This document shows positions 35,637 through 50,508 of a stretch of DNA of 64,000 nt, one piece after another. Source of the stretch: Whitmania pigra (Eukaryota; Annelida; Clitellata; Hirudinida; Haemopidae); contig JAJTWR010000269.1 in assembly GCA_021613335.1 (NCBI GenBank), positions 1,455,001 through 1,519,000 on the forward strand, read 5' to 3'. The notes below the pieces were generated by a model that saw nothing but the letters and a program-made list of their open reading frames with translations, did not search any database and was not told the DNA's origin. Each line of letters opens with the position of its first letter. Within the stretch, counting starts at the first letter, position 1. Both the position numbers and the translations under genes were made by a program.

Positions 35637-37837
35637 AAACGCATTCCATCATGTTTATTAATTGCTTTTTTAATATTTTATCTTTATGAGTCATTTTTAT
35701 AAATGACAATGACATGATGATAACAATGACGATGATGATGTTGATGACGATGATGATGATAGCGTAAGGATGTATTCTTGAGATTTTTCATTTATTAGTA
35801 GGAAGTAAATTAAATATTAGGAAGGAATTACAAATAATTTAAATTATTTTCGTCATAATAAAATATCGCAAAGAAACAAAAATACAATGTAACAGAAGAA
35901 AGCCCATGAAACAATACATCGACATACATAAATAAGACATTAATTATAATATTATTTCGTCATGATTTATTAATAATTTGCAAATTTCACTCAGATATTT
36001 CTAAGAGGATGTATCAGGTAAGGAGATGTTGCGATACAATGTATTCGTGCATAATAAATTACGTAAATTATATTAATATTATGACGGCTTATGTATCACA
36101 ATAATCAATAGTTAATAATCGTACGTCATTCTACAATCAAATAATCATTAAATCTGTTTTATAAAACAAATTAAATTAAATTTATAAATGCATTCTGAAG
36201 ACGAAATGTAATATTGTATTAGATTGGCGCCGTTTTTTTAACTTTTAGCATTCCGCAAGTCATTAAATGCTTTTGGTTTTACATGATGTTAAAGAATGTG
36301 TTGCTTTCCTTACGCTCAAACAACTGGAATACAAAGAAAACAATACAAAGATACAAGAACAATACAACGACACAAACAGCAGTGTAAAACATAAACAAAC
36401 TTTACCAACAAACCTTTAGTATTCCTCTTCTTTTGTATGAAATTCCAAACAACGTTTCATCCGATGATGAGAAAGGTAGTGGTAGGCTTGAGATATCGAA
36501 CACCTGATGCATTGCCAACATTGCTCTGCATACATATGCTCTTACCCTCTAAGTAATTAACTTCTATATCTTATCATAACTATCAATTATAATATTAAAA
36601 TATTATGATCGAGTGTAGATTATTATTAGAATGAAGTTGAAACAATGATATTGTCTAAAATGTTTTTAAACAATATTCTTTGATCAGATTCATGATGACC
36701 ATGACATAACATTGTGTCATATATCATTAAGGTTATCAATAAACAAATAATTAATAATGATACAATATTTTTGTAATTAACTATTTTTCAATATTGCAAT
36801 TTGCAAAAAAATTATCATAGATCTATTCATGGCAATCTTAAAGTAATGAAGTCTTAACTTAATTAACAAATTAATTACTAATAAATTTGTAATAACAACA
36901 ATAATAATAATAAAAATAACATTAATGTGATGATTATTATAGACAATACATCGTGCTTCGGTGCACATGTATTTGGTTTGTTGTTGTAAGTGTTATCTTG
37001 ATAAAAACCTTGTTATTTTTACAAATAATAATGTTGTTAATGCCTTTTTATGGATTTTTATAATATTAATATAGTTAATATTACTACTATTTAATTACTA
37101 AGTTATTCAAAAACCATGTAATATTTTACATAACAAATTGGAAAAAAATATTATAATTATTATTATTATATTAATTAATTAATTATTATTATTAGTAGTA
37201 GTATTAGGTTAATGGCAGCCTAAATTAATGTTACATTTTACATTTAAAGAACTCGGTCGACCTGTTGATGAAACAGACCGCATTTCCTCAGTTCCATCTC
37301 CACATACCTGATTGACAGGTGTTTGGACTGAAATTTCAATCAATCAATCAATCGATGATCAATTATTTCACAGAAGAAAGTTGATTCCTTTGTTGCATGG
37401 CTTTGCATCACATTCCGGTTATTTATAGTTTTCTGTTCATCTTCTTTCATCCATCCCCTCGTTCATCCATCCATCCATCCATCCATCCATAAATCCATTC
37501 ACGCATTCAATCATTCATCCATCCAACCATCCATTGATGTAGGCAGCTGTTTTGTAATTATAATCTGTTGAAATGTCGATTGATTTGCATCTTTGTCATT
37601 CGGAAAAGGAAGATATTTTGTAGACATATATTATTTTTTTTTTGTTAATCGCCACATCATTCATCATCTTAAATGCTTTGAGTTTATCACAGTCTCAAAT
37701 GTTTCACTCATGTTTCCTCCAATAAGTCGAGACTAATAATGATTTTGTTATTGTTAATGTTAACATCATTACTGATCAAAATGCTATTTTGATTTTTTAC
37801 TTTCATTAGTATTTTTTGCCATAATTGTGCATTGCAG

Positions 37838-38025
37838 ATTCAGCATTTATTTTCAACATTCAACATTCATTTGCAACATTCATCTCAGACATTCAACCCA
37901 ACACCATCTCCAAATTGTTGAGTATCTCTCAAAGCTCCACTGACCTCAAACTGACCCAAAATACCAGGAAACTTCGGAAAAAGGCCCAGTTAAAACATGG
38001 GAGCTATCTTGCGTCAGAAAAATAA
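37838..38025 (+). CDS. Possible terminal exon, unidentified
   Basis: After an acceptor-like ATTGCAG, a frame runs from SAFIFNIQHSF through LTQNTRKLRKKAQ to LKHGSYLASEK and a stop; AATAAA-type hexamers follow from about 38051. Composition is more coding-like than its flanks. No matching upstream exon or homology was recognised. Confidence 0.22.
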
Positions 38026-38189
38026 CAGCACGACAAAAATAAGAGTTGCAATAAAATTACGATTTCTAAATAAACGTGCAAATAAAATTAAAAATTAAAT
38101 AAAATACAAATTTAAAAATCATTTTAATAATAATACATCTTCACGATAAAAGTTATATAAATAAATAAATAAATACATTTAAATCGGCC

Positions 38190-38340
38190 ATGACTTCACG
38201 TCCTGAGTCATCGGAATTCTACCAGGGCAACTCGCAGTTGCATGATTCATTTTTCCTTCCTGGATTCAGATTCCTGGATCTTCATATCGCGATCAGTTCA
38301 ACAGTTTTCATGTTCACCTCTCCTCCATTGCTCAAAGTAA
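38190..38340 (+). CDS. Possible short exon starting MTSRPESSEFYQGN, unidentified
   Basis: ATG at 38190 opens a frame with a possible donor AAA|GTAACG near 38337. The reading is MTSRPESSEFYQGNSQLHD and onward. There is no homology I recognise; it may be random. Confidence 0.15.
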
Positions 38341-38701
38341 CGCTAGATATTTTTTGTTTATTTTTATTTTTTTTTTTTTTATGCATTCCTATATTATACC
38401 GGGCGATAATCTGATTAACTTTTTCATAGGATCCAATCATCCGTTCCTCACCAATCCATTCACCCATCTGTTCAATAGGCCCGCTAATAAAAAGCAACTT
38501 AAAATTGCTGGTAACTACTTAACAATCTCGCTATCCATCTATCATTACCGTCATTAACCAATTAGACGTAATACTTTTTCTTCACATTAACATCTCTGCT
38601 ACGTGGACACTCACTTAATCATTGCATTCTCATCCATTCGACTCTATCCGTCCATCTATCATCTAATTAACACATCTAGTCATTAGTATAAACTTCATTC
38701 A

Positions 38702-38807
38702 ATCCATCCATCCATCCATCCATCCATCCATCCATTCATCTATCCATCCATTCATCCATCCATCCATCCATCCATCCATCCATCCATCCATCCATCCATC
38801 CATCCAT

Positions 38808-38843
<36 letters not shown>

Positions 38844-38873
38844 CCGTCCATCCGTCCGTCCATCTATCCATCC
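38702..38873. repeat. (CCAT)n tetranucleotide array
   Basis: Over 40 CCAT units, with GTCC variants toward the right end. Confidence 0.95.
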
Positions 38874-39550
38874 GTGGCATCTTGAGAACAGTGCGCCGTG
38901 TTTACTCCACATTTAATGACATGGACATCGTTATGTCGACCAATAGAAGCAGCAGATGAACTTTGACCTTGGCGATAACTTTGAACCTTCCTACTGCGGT
39001 CACGTAGGCACTGCCTACTAGGCAGTGGATGTAGTCACGTGATGCTAATTATAATTCTACTGGAGAAACGAGACTCTCCGCATTGTTGTTGTCTGGCCAT
39101 TCGACTTTCTCTTCGCTTTCTCTCTATCGCTCTCTCTACCTCTCACTCTCTCTACCTCTCACTCTTTCATCATCTCGCTTGCACCTAAGCTTATTATGCT
39201 CCGTAATCAATCTCTGGATTTGTATCAGGATTGTAACGAGCAATGTATGGAATGGTGTTTCTCTATTCATAACAACCAGGATACGTTCGATGGTTTCCAA
39301 CCGCACAATCGCTTGTTCGTGCATTTCGTTTCCAACAGATTGGTTTCCTCGTGATTCGTGACGTCACAATGTTTACCCGCTAAAAAATTGGAAATTTGTT
39401 GTTTCACATTAACTCGTGCCTGAAATCGTTTGCTTCCTTTTCCAAAAATATTGTTATTCATCTTTTCTAGTTTTGGTATTTCTACTTAGCCGATATTTTG
39501 AGCGCCTTAAGTATCCGAATGTGATTCGATGGCACTTGCAATCGCTTTAA

Positions 39551-39635
39551 CAATTATATAGCGCCTTCACCAGAGGGCACTTCGTGGCGGTGCAAGCTGA
39601 GTTACGAACACGACACATCATGATCACTGCCATTT
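39551..39635 (-). mobile_element. tRNA-derived SINE, degenerate copy
   Basis: The segment GCAAGCTGAGTTACGAACAC, continuing into GACACATCATGATCACTGCC, aligns with the B-box region of the copy at 40494-40665, and ATTATATAGCGCC matches its tail. The B box is mutated and the A box is not recognisable. Confidence 0.6.
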
Positions 39636-40493
39636 AAACCACGCACAGGAAAGAACCAAGATTAATGAAAACCTGCCATCTAGCGAATGAAACTTCTTAA
39701 CCTAGCGAAAGAAATAAAACTGGGCCATCTAGTGACTGAAAATTAATTACGTTTATTTAGAATTTTCATGTAATTATGGCGAATGATATCTAGCTTGAGA
39801 ATTTTTGCTAATATGAAAATCACTTAACTAATTAATATACTTTTAAATAAATGTAATATTATTCAACGAAATCAAATAAAAAAAACGAAACATTTGAATT
39901 TTGCATCTAATTAAAAGTAGATTGCTGTTAATTAGTCAGAAAATCGAATAAATTCAATTAACATATCTGTTTAAAAATTTATTTCCAGTAGCATTTACTG
40001 AAACAATTTCATCCTAAAATTACAAATGATGAAAACCACAAACATCCAATGGGTTTCTTGTTATGTCACTAAATCAATCAATTAATAAGGTTAATAAGCG
40101 AAACGTTACTATATTTTCAACAAGGACACTAAACAGCCCTTATTATAATGTTTTTATTGGCAAAAGTTTTGCAAGCAACGTTCAGTCGATATTTCAACAA
40201 TTAAAATGAAAGCTTTATAAGCAAGCTGTAAATCATTGTAGTCATCAGAAAAATCATGAACAAAAGCTTATCAAACCACTTGACAGGACATTGATTACAC
40301 GTAAAGTCTAAGATTATCTCTCGTCTGGTCTCAATTGTTCTGTTAGTTTTATTTCTTTTCTAAGAAATCTTATGAATTTATATCACTTAACAATTTCTTA
40401 TGTTCCTAATGATGCTCCTAATTCTAATAATATGATTATTATTGGTTAGTTAATAAAACGAAGTTTATTATGAAACGCTTTCTATTTGTAACT

Positions 40494-40665
40494 TCATTTA
40501 TATAGCGCCACATGCATCAGAGGCGATTCTTGTAACCATTTATATAGCGCTCCTTCCCAAGGTCGCTGGCAACAGTGCAGGCTGGGTTTCGAACACGACA
40601 CATTACGACTGTTGCCATTACCGCCGTTATGTAGGCACGTAATCCATTCGGCTAACTTGCAGGCC
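40494..40665 (-). mobile_element. tRNA-derived SINE, best-preserved copy
   Basis: On the minus strand it starts with an A-box-like TTAGCCGAATGG (40655-40644), then has the B box GTGTTCGAAACCC (about 40596-40584), a body, and two copies of a tail CGCTATATAAATG (near 40550 and 40506). The order of a tRNA-like Pol III promoter, body and LINE-like tail is that of SINEs. It does not fold into a tRNA. Confidence 0.75.
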
Positions 40666-42770
40666 TTTACAGTATTTACAAATAAGAAAATAAATAATGA
40701 TATAATTTTCTAAATTCGCAACGTCAACATCGAAGAATCAAAGCATAATTACAGTGAAACGTTTTAATTCCTCACATCAGGAGTTGCTGTTTAGTTAGTT
40801 AACATATTTATGAATAGTAATGGCAGTGATGGTAACAATAATAGTAATAATGATGATGATGATGAATTGGATGATGGTAATGATACGCATAGTAATGTAA
40901 TTGTTATTAATATTACGTTACAAGTTTAAATTGTTAAACTCTGAATTAATAAATTAATAAACAAACATTAATTTAATACTATCTCCTAGGTTGCTTAGAA
41001 ATTTATTTTAATTTTTATTTTTAAAAATACAAGATTTGTGAAGAGTTCGACAACAGTTAAGTTACGAACAAGATAAGCTTAGATGAATTGTGTTATTGTT
41101 GTTATTCATTCAGTCGCTGGAAGATCGTCGTTTGGGAATGTTGTCGTTATGAAGAAGATGTGAATATGCGATATCCTTGATAATTATAACTGCAACTAAA
41201 CTGTGACATAATTATAATTATATTCAAAGCGATAAATCAATATATATAATAATAGTTCCTGCTGCTTGGAATGTATAAGTTTATTTATGTAGAAAAAAAA
41301 GAAAGAATAATTATTAGCTTTATCATTTTTATTAAGGTTATTATTATTATTATTATTATTATTAATGCTACCCAATGTCTATGGTCAAGCATATGATGAT
41401 TATTGGGGCACATTCAGAGAAATCACCATCATCATCATCATCGTCATCACCATATGAGACAGTCTGATTCATCCTTGGTGTTTCGAGTGAAGAATTCCCG
41501 ATGGTCACATAGGAAATATTGACAAGCACAAGTTCACACGGACACAAAAGCTCATTCATCCATCCAGACATTCGCACAGACAAATGCATAGATACAAGCA
41601 ACATATACAAAATACAACATACAATTGATCTTAAAAATGTCTCTATTAAGAAAATAAAGCTTGATTTAGTCAAACCTCAATTTTTGATTGGTCAATTGTT
41701 AGAATAAACAACCGACATTCACCTCATCACGTACGTCGCACGTGTTACCGCCACCTGCTTAATGGCGGGGAAACCCACGCACTTTACGCCTTCTTTTTCT
41801 TTTTTTCTTTTTTTCGCAAAATCTTTATTTTTATTTTATTTTTATTTTTTTTGTGAATCACCGTTTGTTTGGCAGACGACAAGTAGAAATGCAAGTAAGG
41901 TGTTCTCATATGTTACGTCATCAACAGAGAAAGTCCTTTGCAATCTTCAGTGCATCATCAGCCATGCAAAGATCAGAGAAAAAAATCTCAAAACATTTGA
42001 TGTGATTTGGAGGACAGATACTTTCGCTTTGATTTAATTTTAAAATAGTTGTCGTCTAAATTCATGTGCAGCATCAGGAACAGAGAAATTCATTCAAGTA
42101 CCTCAAGTTACACAAAAAGTTATAAAAAAAATTCACGTCTGACGAGTTAAGGTTTTGCTCATTCCCGTGATTTGAGAATGTGAATTTAAAAATTAGCCTT
42201 CAAACAACGTCGATTGCAGATCGATAAATTAATTATTAATTAAGTAATTATGTGGAAAGCATTAAAAAACGAATATAATTCGAACTTTATAAGTGTCAAT
42301 TATAATTAATTTAAATATTTAAATAATTCATAAATGTCAAGAATTCTTGCAAGAATTTAATGCGATAAACTATTTATAAAATATGTAAATTATGATAATC
42401 TAATACTATAAACAATTTGTAAATGTTAATTAAGAATATTTATTATGGTAAATAACTTATTCACAACGAACTCTTAAATCCCGCAATAAGTTGAAGTTAT
42501 CGACTTTATCACGCGTACACCTGTCACTTGTGAAGTTGAAAATAGCTGACATTCAACAATCATTGGTTCAAGGACACATTCACCATTGAGACATTCACTT
42601 GCAGAAGCGTCAACAATGAGGCACATTAATTCACTCGGCATTGCATTCATTGCGGTTTGAATTGTTTGAATTGTTTTCATCGTCTTTTGTCATTCATTCA
42701 CCGACATTAAGAGTTTTTATTTCTCGAGCGTCATTCATTCGCAAAAAGCCATTGTTTTACAAGAATTATC

Positions 42771-42850
42771 AAGTTAATTGTCAAGTAGATTAAGTTAATT
42801 GTCAAGTAAATTAAGTTAATTGTCAAGTACATCAAGTTAACTTTTAAGTT
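42771..42850. repeat. 21-bp tandem repeat, about 4 copies
   Basis: The unit begins AAGTTAATTGTCAAGTAGAT. Copies start at 42771, 42792, 42813 and 42834; the last diverges. Confidence 0.85.
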
Positions 42851-43383
42851 AAATATTAAATTAATTATCATGTTAAGGAATTATTTGCAACCTTGCGCGA
42901 TTAAGAGACAGAATTAGCATTATCTCCAACATCTTCAGAATTGAATAATTGAAGCACCAGAGTCAAGAGTGACATGTCATGTTTTTTTTATTATTTTTTT
43001 TTTTTTAAGAATGTTTTCTCGAAATACGTGCATCTTCACAGGCAGACGACACAAAGAAAAGTTTTTGAAGGTGAGGATGAGCGATGCAACACGAGTTATT
43101 GATTTATATCTTCAGATCTTCTTTGCACCGACCTGTTACTAACCATAGATTTTTGACTTTCTCTTTCAGAAGGTATATTTTTAAATGTTAAAATAATCTA
43201 GCGAAATAGCAATGATAAGATGTAAATGACAACATAAACGAAAAGAAGATATGTAGATGCACAAACACAAACACATTGATGGCAACCAATCAATCTGTCA
43301 ATCAATCACCAAGTTACTTTATGCTAATTATTACTATTATTAACACAATAAAATAACCCGCAAATAACTAGAAAAGCTTTAGA

Positions 43384-43447
43384 GTAAGTTTATTAAGCAA
43401 GTATTCAGTTATTAGTAAGTTTAATAAGCAAGTATTCAGTTATTACA
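43384..43447. repeat. 31-bp tandem duplication
   Basis: Two copies starting AGTAAGTTTATTAAGCAAGT, differing by one base early in the unit. Confidence 0.85.
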
Positions 43448-45109
43448 ACTGAACAATCAAACATGAGGTTTTGAGTATCGAGAACATCAGGCTGTGTTGG
43501 ATTCTGAGATTGCTTGTTTGGACTGTTTGTGGGCCTATTTTTGGACTGGTATGTAGGAACATCGTCTATACAAAAAAAAGATACAAATATAACCATGAAA
43601 TCTTAATTTAATTATTGCAATAAAAGCTTGATAATTTATTGCTCGACTATAACAATATATTGCTAACATATTAACAATAACACGTATTATTAACATAGGT
43701 AAGCTAGTGTCAATCACACGTTGTTATTGTTATTGTTACGATGACTAGTTATTTTTAAACTAGCAAAGCAACTCGGCTAGCCAGTTTGGCAGAAGATATT
43801 CAATAATTGAATTACAAAATGGTTACTTCAGCTTGAAAAACCAAGGAATGAAATAAATCACAATTCAAGAAAACAGGTTCCAAATCGTGTCAGGAAATGC
43901 TAATTAAAATCTTTCCGTGCCCCTCTAAATTATTATTATTAACGTTATTATCTATAAATGTAGTTATTTAATTATTATTATTATTACTTATGTTTGTTAT
44001 TATTACAAAAAACTTTGGGAACTTTTATTAAAAAATTTTTGTTTACTTCAGCGGAAATTATGAAATGAAGATCACGAATCAGGAAATGATTTTATGAATG
44101 TGTTTTGTAATTATTCTTCTTCTTAATAATAACATTTTGTGAACAAATTGCTAATAAACAAGTCATTTCGTTTGTTTGGGTTTTTTGTTTACTAATTTGT
44201 TTTTATGCAATATTTCGTTTTCCGTTGCCCTAAACAACAAACTCCCAGCTTTCAAGAAAATGTTTCAGACTATCATCAGACAAGATCTGCGTGGGAATTT
44301 CATGAATTTTATGATTATATTTCATAAAAGCTGGTCTTTATTATTATCGCTAGCATCATCATCATCAACATCTACTGTTTCATCATCATCATCATCATCG
44401 TCGTCGTCGTCATTATAATCATCATCATCGTCGTCGTCACAGAAGGACATTGACTCGTACTAGTACAATGATGGGTTCAAAATGAATGGCAACGGCCTCT
44501 AAGACCACAATAACAATAATAAAAATTTGATTATTTTTAAATTATCATAATCATAATTACATTCAAGATCATTATCACAATCATAATCATCGTCATAATT
44601 ATTAAAATCACCACAAATTGATTTATTACTTTCGAAACTTAACATCCACGTCAACTCAAATTATAAACATTGTAATTGTAATTATACAGAATGGAACAAA
44701 ATATTTCTGACACACTTGCATGTTTAATAAAACCAATTGAGGATGAAATATAAAAACAGGGTTTTTATTTGATTTATAATTATTATATAACTATGGTGAT
44801 AATTATTGTATATATTATAGGATAATTGTTACATATAATTACAATCATATAATTTATAATTATGTAATATATGTAATTATATTTACGCACAACTAAAAAC
44901 AAACAATAATAACTTATCAACCAATCACAACCAATGACAACATCTGCCCACCCACAAGTGTGACGTACATACAATTATGCAAACATCTACCCAGTGTGGG
45001 GGAATAAGCTTACCATAAGCTTAAAAATCTCAAATGGAAACTTACCTGCCATTTTCTCTCTTGAACACTCATTCTTTCTGGGATGCACTGAGACTACGAT
45101 CATCATCAC

Positions 45110-45385
45110 CACCACCTTCATCATCATCATCATCATCGTTGTTGACGTCATCACCATAATCATCATCAACACCAACATCATCTTCATCAATGCTGTCGTC
45201 ATCATCACCAATATCATCATACCATCATCAATACCAACATTATCTTCATCATCGTCATCGTCGTCATCATCACTATAATCATCACCAACACCAGCATCAT
45301 CTTCATCATCATCGTCATCGTCGTCATAATCATCATCAATACCAACACCATCTTCATCATCGTCATCGTCGTCATCATCATCAGC
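45110..45385. repeat. (ATC)n-derived interrupted array with a loose 70-80 bp higher-order pattern
   Basis: ATC/GTC blocks separated by AATACCAACA or ACACCAACA motifs recur about every 70 bases (near 45165, 45228, 45285, 45340), suggesting duplication of a larger unit. Confidence 0.75.
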
Positions 45386-45394
45386 GGGCGCGTC

Positions 45395-45515
45395 ACGACC
45401 TGAGCCCTATAAAAAGGGCCACGCCTGGCTAAGCAACCCAGTTTCAAGAAGGCGAGTTCCGTTCTCGAGTAACAGTTGTTAGAAGTTGTTGAAGAACATT
45501 CATTCGGGATAAGGT
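45395..45515 (+). promoter_or_regulatory. TATA-box promoter-like island
   Basis: CCCTATAAAAAGGGC at about 45405-45419 lies inside a GC-richer island, followed 30-35 bases later by AACCCAGTTTCAAG. The position fits a core promoter whose transcript would begin near 45440. No ORF follows, because a pentanucleotide array starts at 45532. It could belong to a host gene or to a decayed LTR. Confidence 0.3.
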
Positions 45516-45531
45516 TGGTGTTGCTAATGTA

Positions 45532-45764
45532 CTATTATATTATATTATATTATATTATATTATATTATATTATATTATATTATATTATATTATATTATAT
45601 TATATTATATTATATTATATTATATTATATTATATTATATTATATATATTATATTATATTATATTATATTATATTATATGATATTATATTATATTATTAT
45701 ATTATATTAATATTATATTATATTATATTATATTATATTATATTATATTATATTATATTATATA
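45532..45764. repeat. (ATTAT)n pentanucleotide array, about 230 bp
   Basis: About 45 units, with three or four phase breaks near 45645, 45680 and 45695. The sequence is almost pure A/T. Confidence 0.95.
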
Positions 45765-45787
45765 CTAGTTACATTGTTCTTAATACA

Positions 45788-45910
45788 ATAATAATAATAA
45801 TAATAATAATATGTTATTTATATAGCGTCATAAGCATAAGCATCAGGGGCGCTCAAACCATTTGTATAGCGCCGAATCCAAGGGGCGCTTTATAGCGCTT
45901 TATAACTTGC
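45788..45910 (-). mobile_element. SINE tail fragment with (ATT)n terminus
   Basis: It matches the tail part of the 40494 copy, including ATTTATATAGCG twice and CATCAGGGGCG, but the tRNA-like head is missing. On the minus strand the tail CGCTATATAAATAACAT runs directly into seven to eight ATT units (plus-strand AAT at 45788-45811). Confidence 0.65.
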
Positions 45911-47876
45911 ATAGTCAACCATTTGCTCTTTTCCAAGGGCAGTTATTATTATTATCATAATCGTCATTACTATTATCGTTTTTATTTCTTTGTTATATTA
46001 TTATTAGTGCTAATGCATTATTACTGCTTGCGGACATTAGCAATTCATCTGGTCAGACGAGTTACGAGAATTATTAGCCCGCCTTGCCATGCAGCAAACA
46101 TCAAAATCTTTTTTTTTTTTACATATTTTGCAATCAATTGCGTTAAAAGGATTCATTTAATTTTACAAATAATTGTAAATAATTCCAATTTTAATTATAA
46201 TCTCCAAAAAATATCATTGCAACGTTAATAAATTAAGGAAGGTTGAAATACTTTAATGTGATTTAAAATATAAATATGTAAAACAATTAAACGTGATTTG
46301 AAATAAAAATAGATTTAAAATCTGCTATGGCTCCTTGTGACATCGAAAAGTTCAGAGTCCAATGGACTTATCCGGAAACAGTACCTGATCACGGTTAGGA
46401 GGAATGGGAATAAATTAGCATAAATTAACATAAATTTTATTAACATCAAAATGTAATATTTTCAAATTAATATTACAATTTTTTGATCAGTGAATTAGCA
46501 CTTTTAAAAGTTCTCAACATTATATTAATATTAAATTTATATATTTTTATAAAATTTCATATTTTTAATTTTGTTGCTGTTGCTTGTGTCCTGAAATTAA
46601 TTGTAGAAATAAGATCATTGAACCATTTATTATTAGCAAATAAAATATTAATATAATTAATAAAATAATAAAAATAACGGAATTATAAGCAATAATAAAT
46701 GTTTTTGTTTATTAATGTTAATATAATATTATTATTATTAATTGTTAAATAATTAATAGTAATATAATGTTAATAAAATAATGTAGTAAAGTTAACATAA
46801 AATTAATTATTATTATTATTATTATTATTAATATTAATTTTAATTGCAGATGTCCCATTTCCTCTCTCCGACTTGGTTTACAAGTGAATCATGATGGAGC
46901 TCCTAAAGGTTTGTCATTGTAAATTTATTAATATTTTAATTACATATGCAAAAAATTAATATTATAAGCATTTAAATAATTAACATTATAATTACCGAGC
47001 CATTATTTTTCTAAGCCATCGATATGCAGATTATTATTGAAATGATTATTAAATAATAATAACAATTATTGTAATACATTATAATTATTATAAGACATTA
47101 TAATAATAATAGTAATACATTAAACAATTATTATAATTATTTTTAATTAGCCTTGGTTAAAATTATAGTTTTACAAAATTCTATTTTATTGCTTTTCAGA
47201 AGACCACAAAGGTGGAGATGGTTGCAGTTCAATTGAAAGCGAATGCGATCACCTAGGAAATCTAGTTTTAGGAAACATTTTAATTATTATTCACTGTTAA
47301 TGTTTCGTCACTTTTTTGTTAAATATATGTTAATATATATATTAATATATATATTTATGCTCATTTTAGAATGAAAGATGGTATCGCCTTTTTAAGTTAT
47401 TTTTCAAATGTTTTAGGAAAATATTAATTCAAAAACAATAAACCACTTCTAACACCCAAAATGTCTCCAATGAAGTTCAAAAACCGAAACTAACTGATGT
47501 TATTACGATAGTTATTACAGTATTTACTCACCAAATTAAATTAACGCTAACATTTAATAACATATTATTTAAGGCAATATTTTATTCTTGTTGATTTTTT
47601 TCTTGTTGAAAATGTTTTAAATCGGTTTGGTTTTGTTACGCTTGATTGACAAGATTCAATATTTATGTTAATCAATGATTCATAATTCACGCCAAACATC
47701 TGCTTAGATTCAGCACTTTCAAAGTGATAAATAATTATTTCCAGTACTAATTGTTGACGTCATTGTTGAATAATTACTCTTCAAACATTCATTCACCGAG
47801 TTGACAACGCAATAAAAGTCATCCCTAATCATCACTAATTGACAGATGATTGACAGCGATTGTTGTTTGTACTTAT

Positions 47877-48364
<488 letters not shown>

Positions 48365-49134
48365 TTTTATTTTTAGCCCATATTAACCATCTGAGATATA
48401 TTAATAGTTCCATATCATGTTCAGATTTTTCAAACGGAAGGTCGAAAAAGGCTGCGCAATAAATTGCCATCATAGAATATTATTTTGTTAATAAGTAATT
48501 TATTAATTTTAAAACTCATTAAGCATAACAAGCATATTAAAAATAACAGATATGTAAAGCATGATAAGCATTTTAAATACACCAAGCATATTAAACATAT
48601 TAAACTTAATCACTCATAAATGTCTGATAAACATTAATTTAAACATTTTAAAATTCTATCTAAAGCTATTTCGATATGTTCCATGTTCTTCTACTTCATC
48701 AAATTTAATAACATGGTGATCACTCGGTGAATGACAAATTAAATTATTATGTAAAATTAAATTATAACTAAATTAAGTTACAACTGAATTAAATTATAAC
48801 TAAATTAAATAGTTGGCTTACATTCCCCTCTATTGTTTGTATCTGCTTACTTTCTTTGCAAATCGTATTCGCACAAAAATGACAATGTGCGTGTAAAAAG
48901 GCGATTGTGGCACTATATTTTGACTACATTGCAATTGTCATTTCATTTGTTTAATTTAATTAATGTTATGAATATTTATTAATATTTAATAATAATAATA
49001 TTATCATTATAATTATAGTTATGAACAACCATCTCACAGATACCCTCGATATCTTCATAAATTTGTCAGTTAATAAGATGTCAATGATGAGGTGCAATCG
49101 ATCTTCGAACAAAAGAAGTTGAATGTGAATATTT

Positions 49135-49465
<331 letters not shown>

Positions 49466-50508
49466 ACACATGGCGGTTGTTCACATGACAGTTGCTCACA
49501 TAGATTATTGCACACATGGGCCATATGAACAACAATAAACTATCATCGTAGCAATGGAGTGTCATCATAGCAACTCCTGAACACCATTTTCATATCATGA
49601 TATATTTATGACTTATTTATTTCAATGGCTTGGGAGAGAAATGGAGTATTTGCCGTCTACGAAACATGTTGTCGAAAGACTTCTGACAGACCCAGTTGCT
49701 TATGAGATCAAGTAGAGAGACAATAACAACCAGGCACTGTCTCATAATTGACACAAATTGTCTCCTAAAAGTTTGGTTTGTTGTTTGAAAAATGTTTGAA
49801 CCCATTTTCGAGCATTTTAGTTTTTTTTGTTTGTTTTTTTTAGCATTTTATAGTTTAGATGACTTTTACCGCTCCCTCGATACTTGCACTTGAAAGCTAT
49901 TTTTGGTTTAGCAGTTGTTCTGCTTCTAAAGACATGAGAAACCATAACATGTCCTGGCAGACAGTTTCACTTCAACTTCGTTAGCGAGTTATTTTGAATT
50001 CAAAACAAGTCTGTCCAAATACTTTTAAAGACAAGTTTTAATTAATTTTAATTAGCCCTTTAAAATATTTTCAAACGAACTTAATTGGCTACTATGCTAA
50101 GTCTCGCAAGATTTAAAAACGAACTTTGAATTGAAATTTGAAGGCCCCAGCATAGCTGTGTTATCGAACAATTTAATAATTAATGACCGAATATAGAAAT
50201 ATTTGAAGCGTGGTAAATATTTGAAAGTATAAAGACGGCAGACAAACAATATAAACATTATCGATTGTAACATATTGAACTCCTTCTGAAATTCAGAAAA
50301 TTTCTACAAACATTCAAACAAATTTATTGCCATTTATAGAACAAACAAAATTAAAAGTAGAAATTCAACTATTGTTTGTAATATTGCATTAGTTAAACCA
50401 TAAAATTTTCTTCGGCAAACAAATTCTAAAACTTAAACAGTCATCGCAAATAATTAAGGCGCGTTATCAAACATAGAGATTTATAATCTTATATTTTATT
50501 AAAATTTG

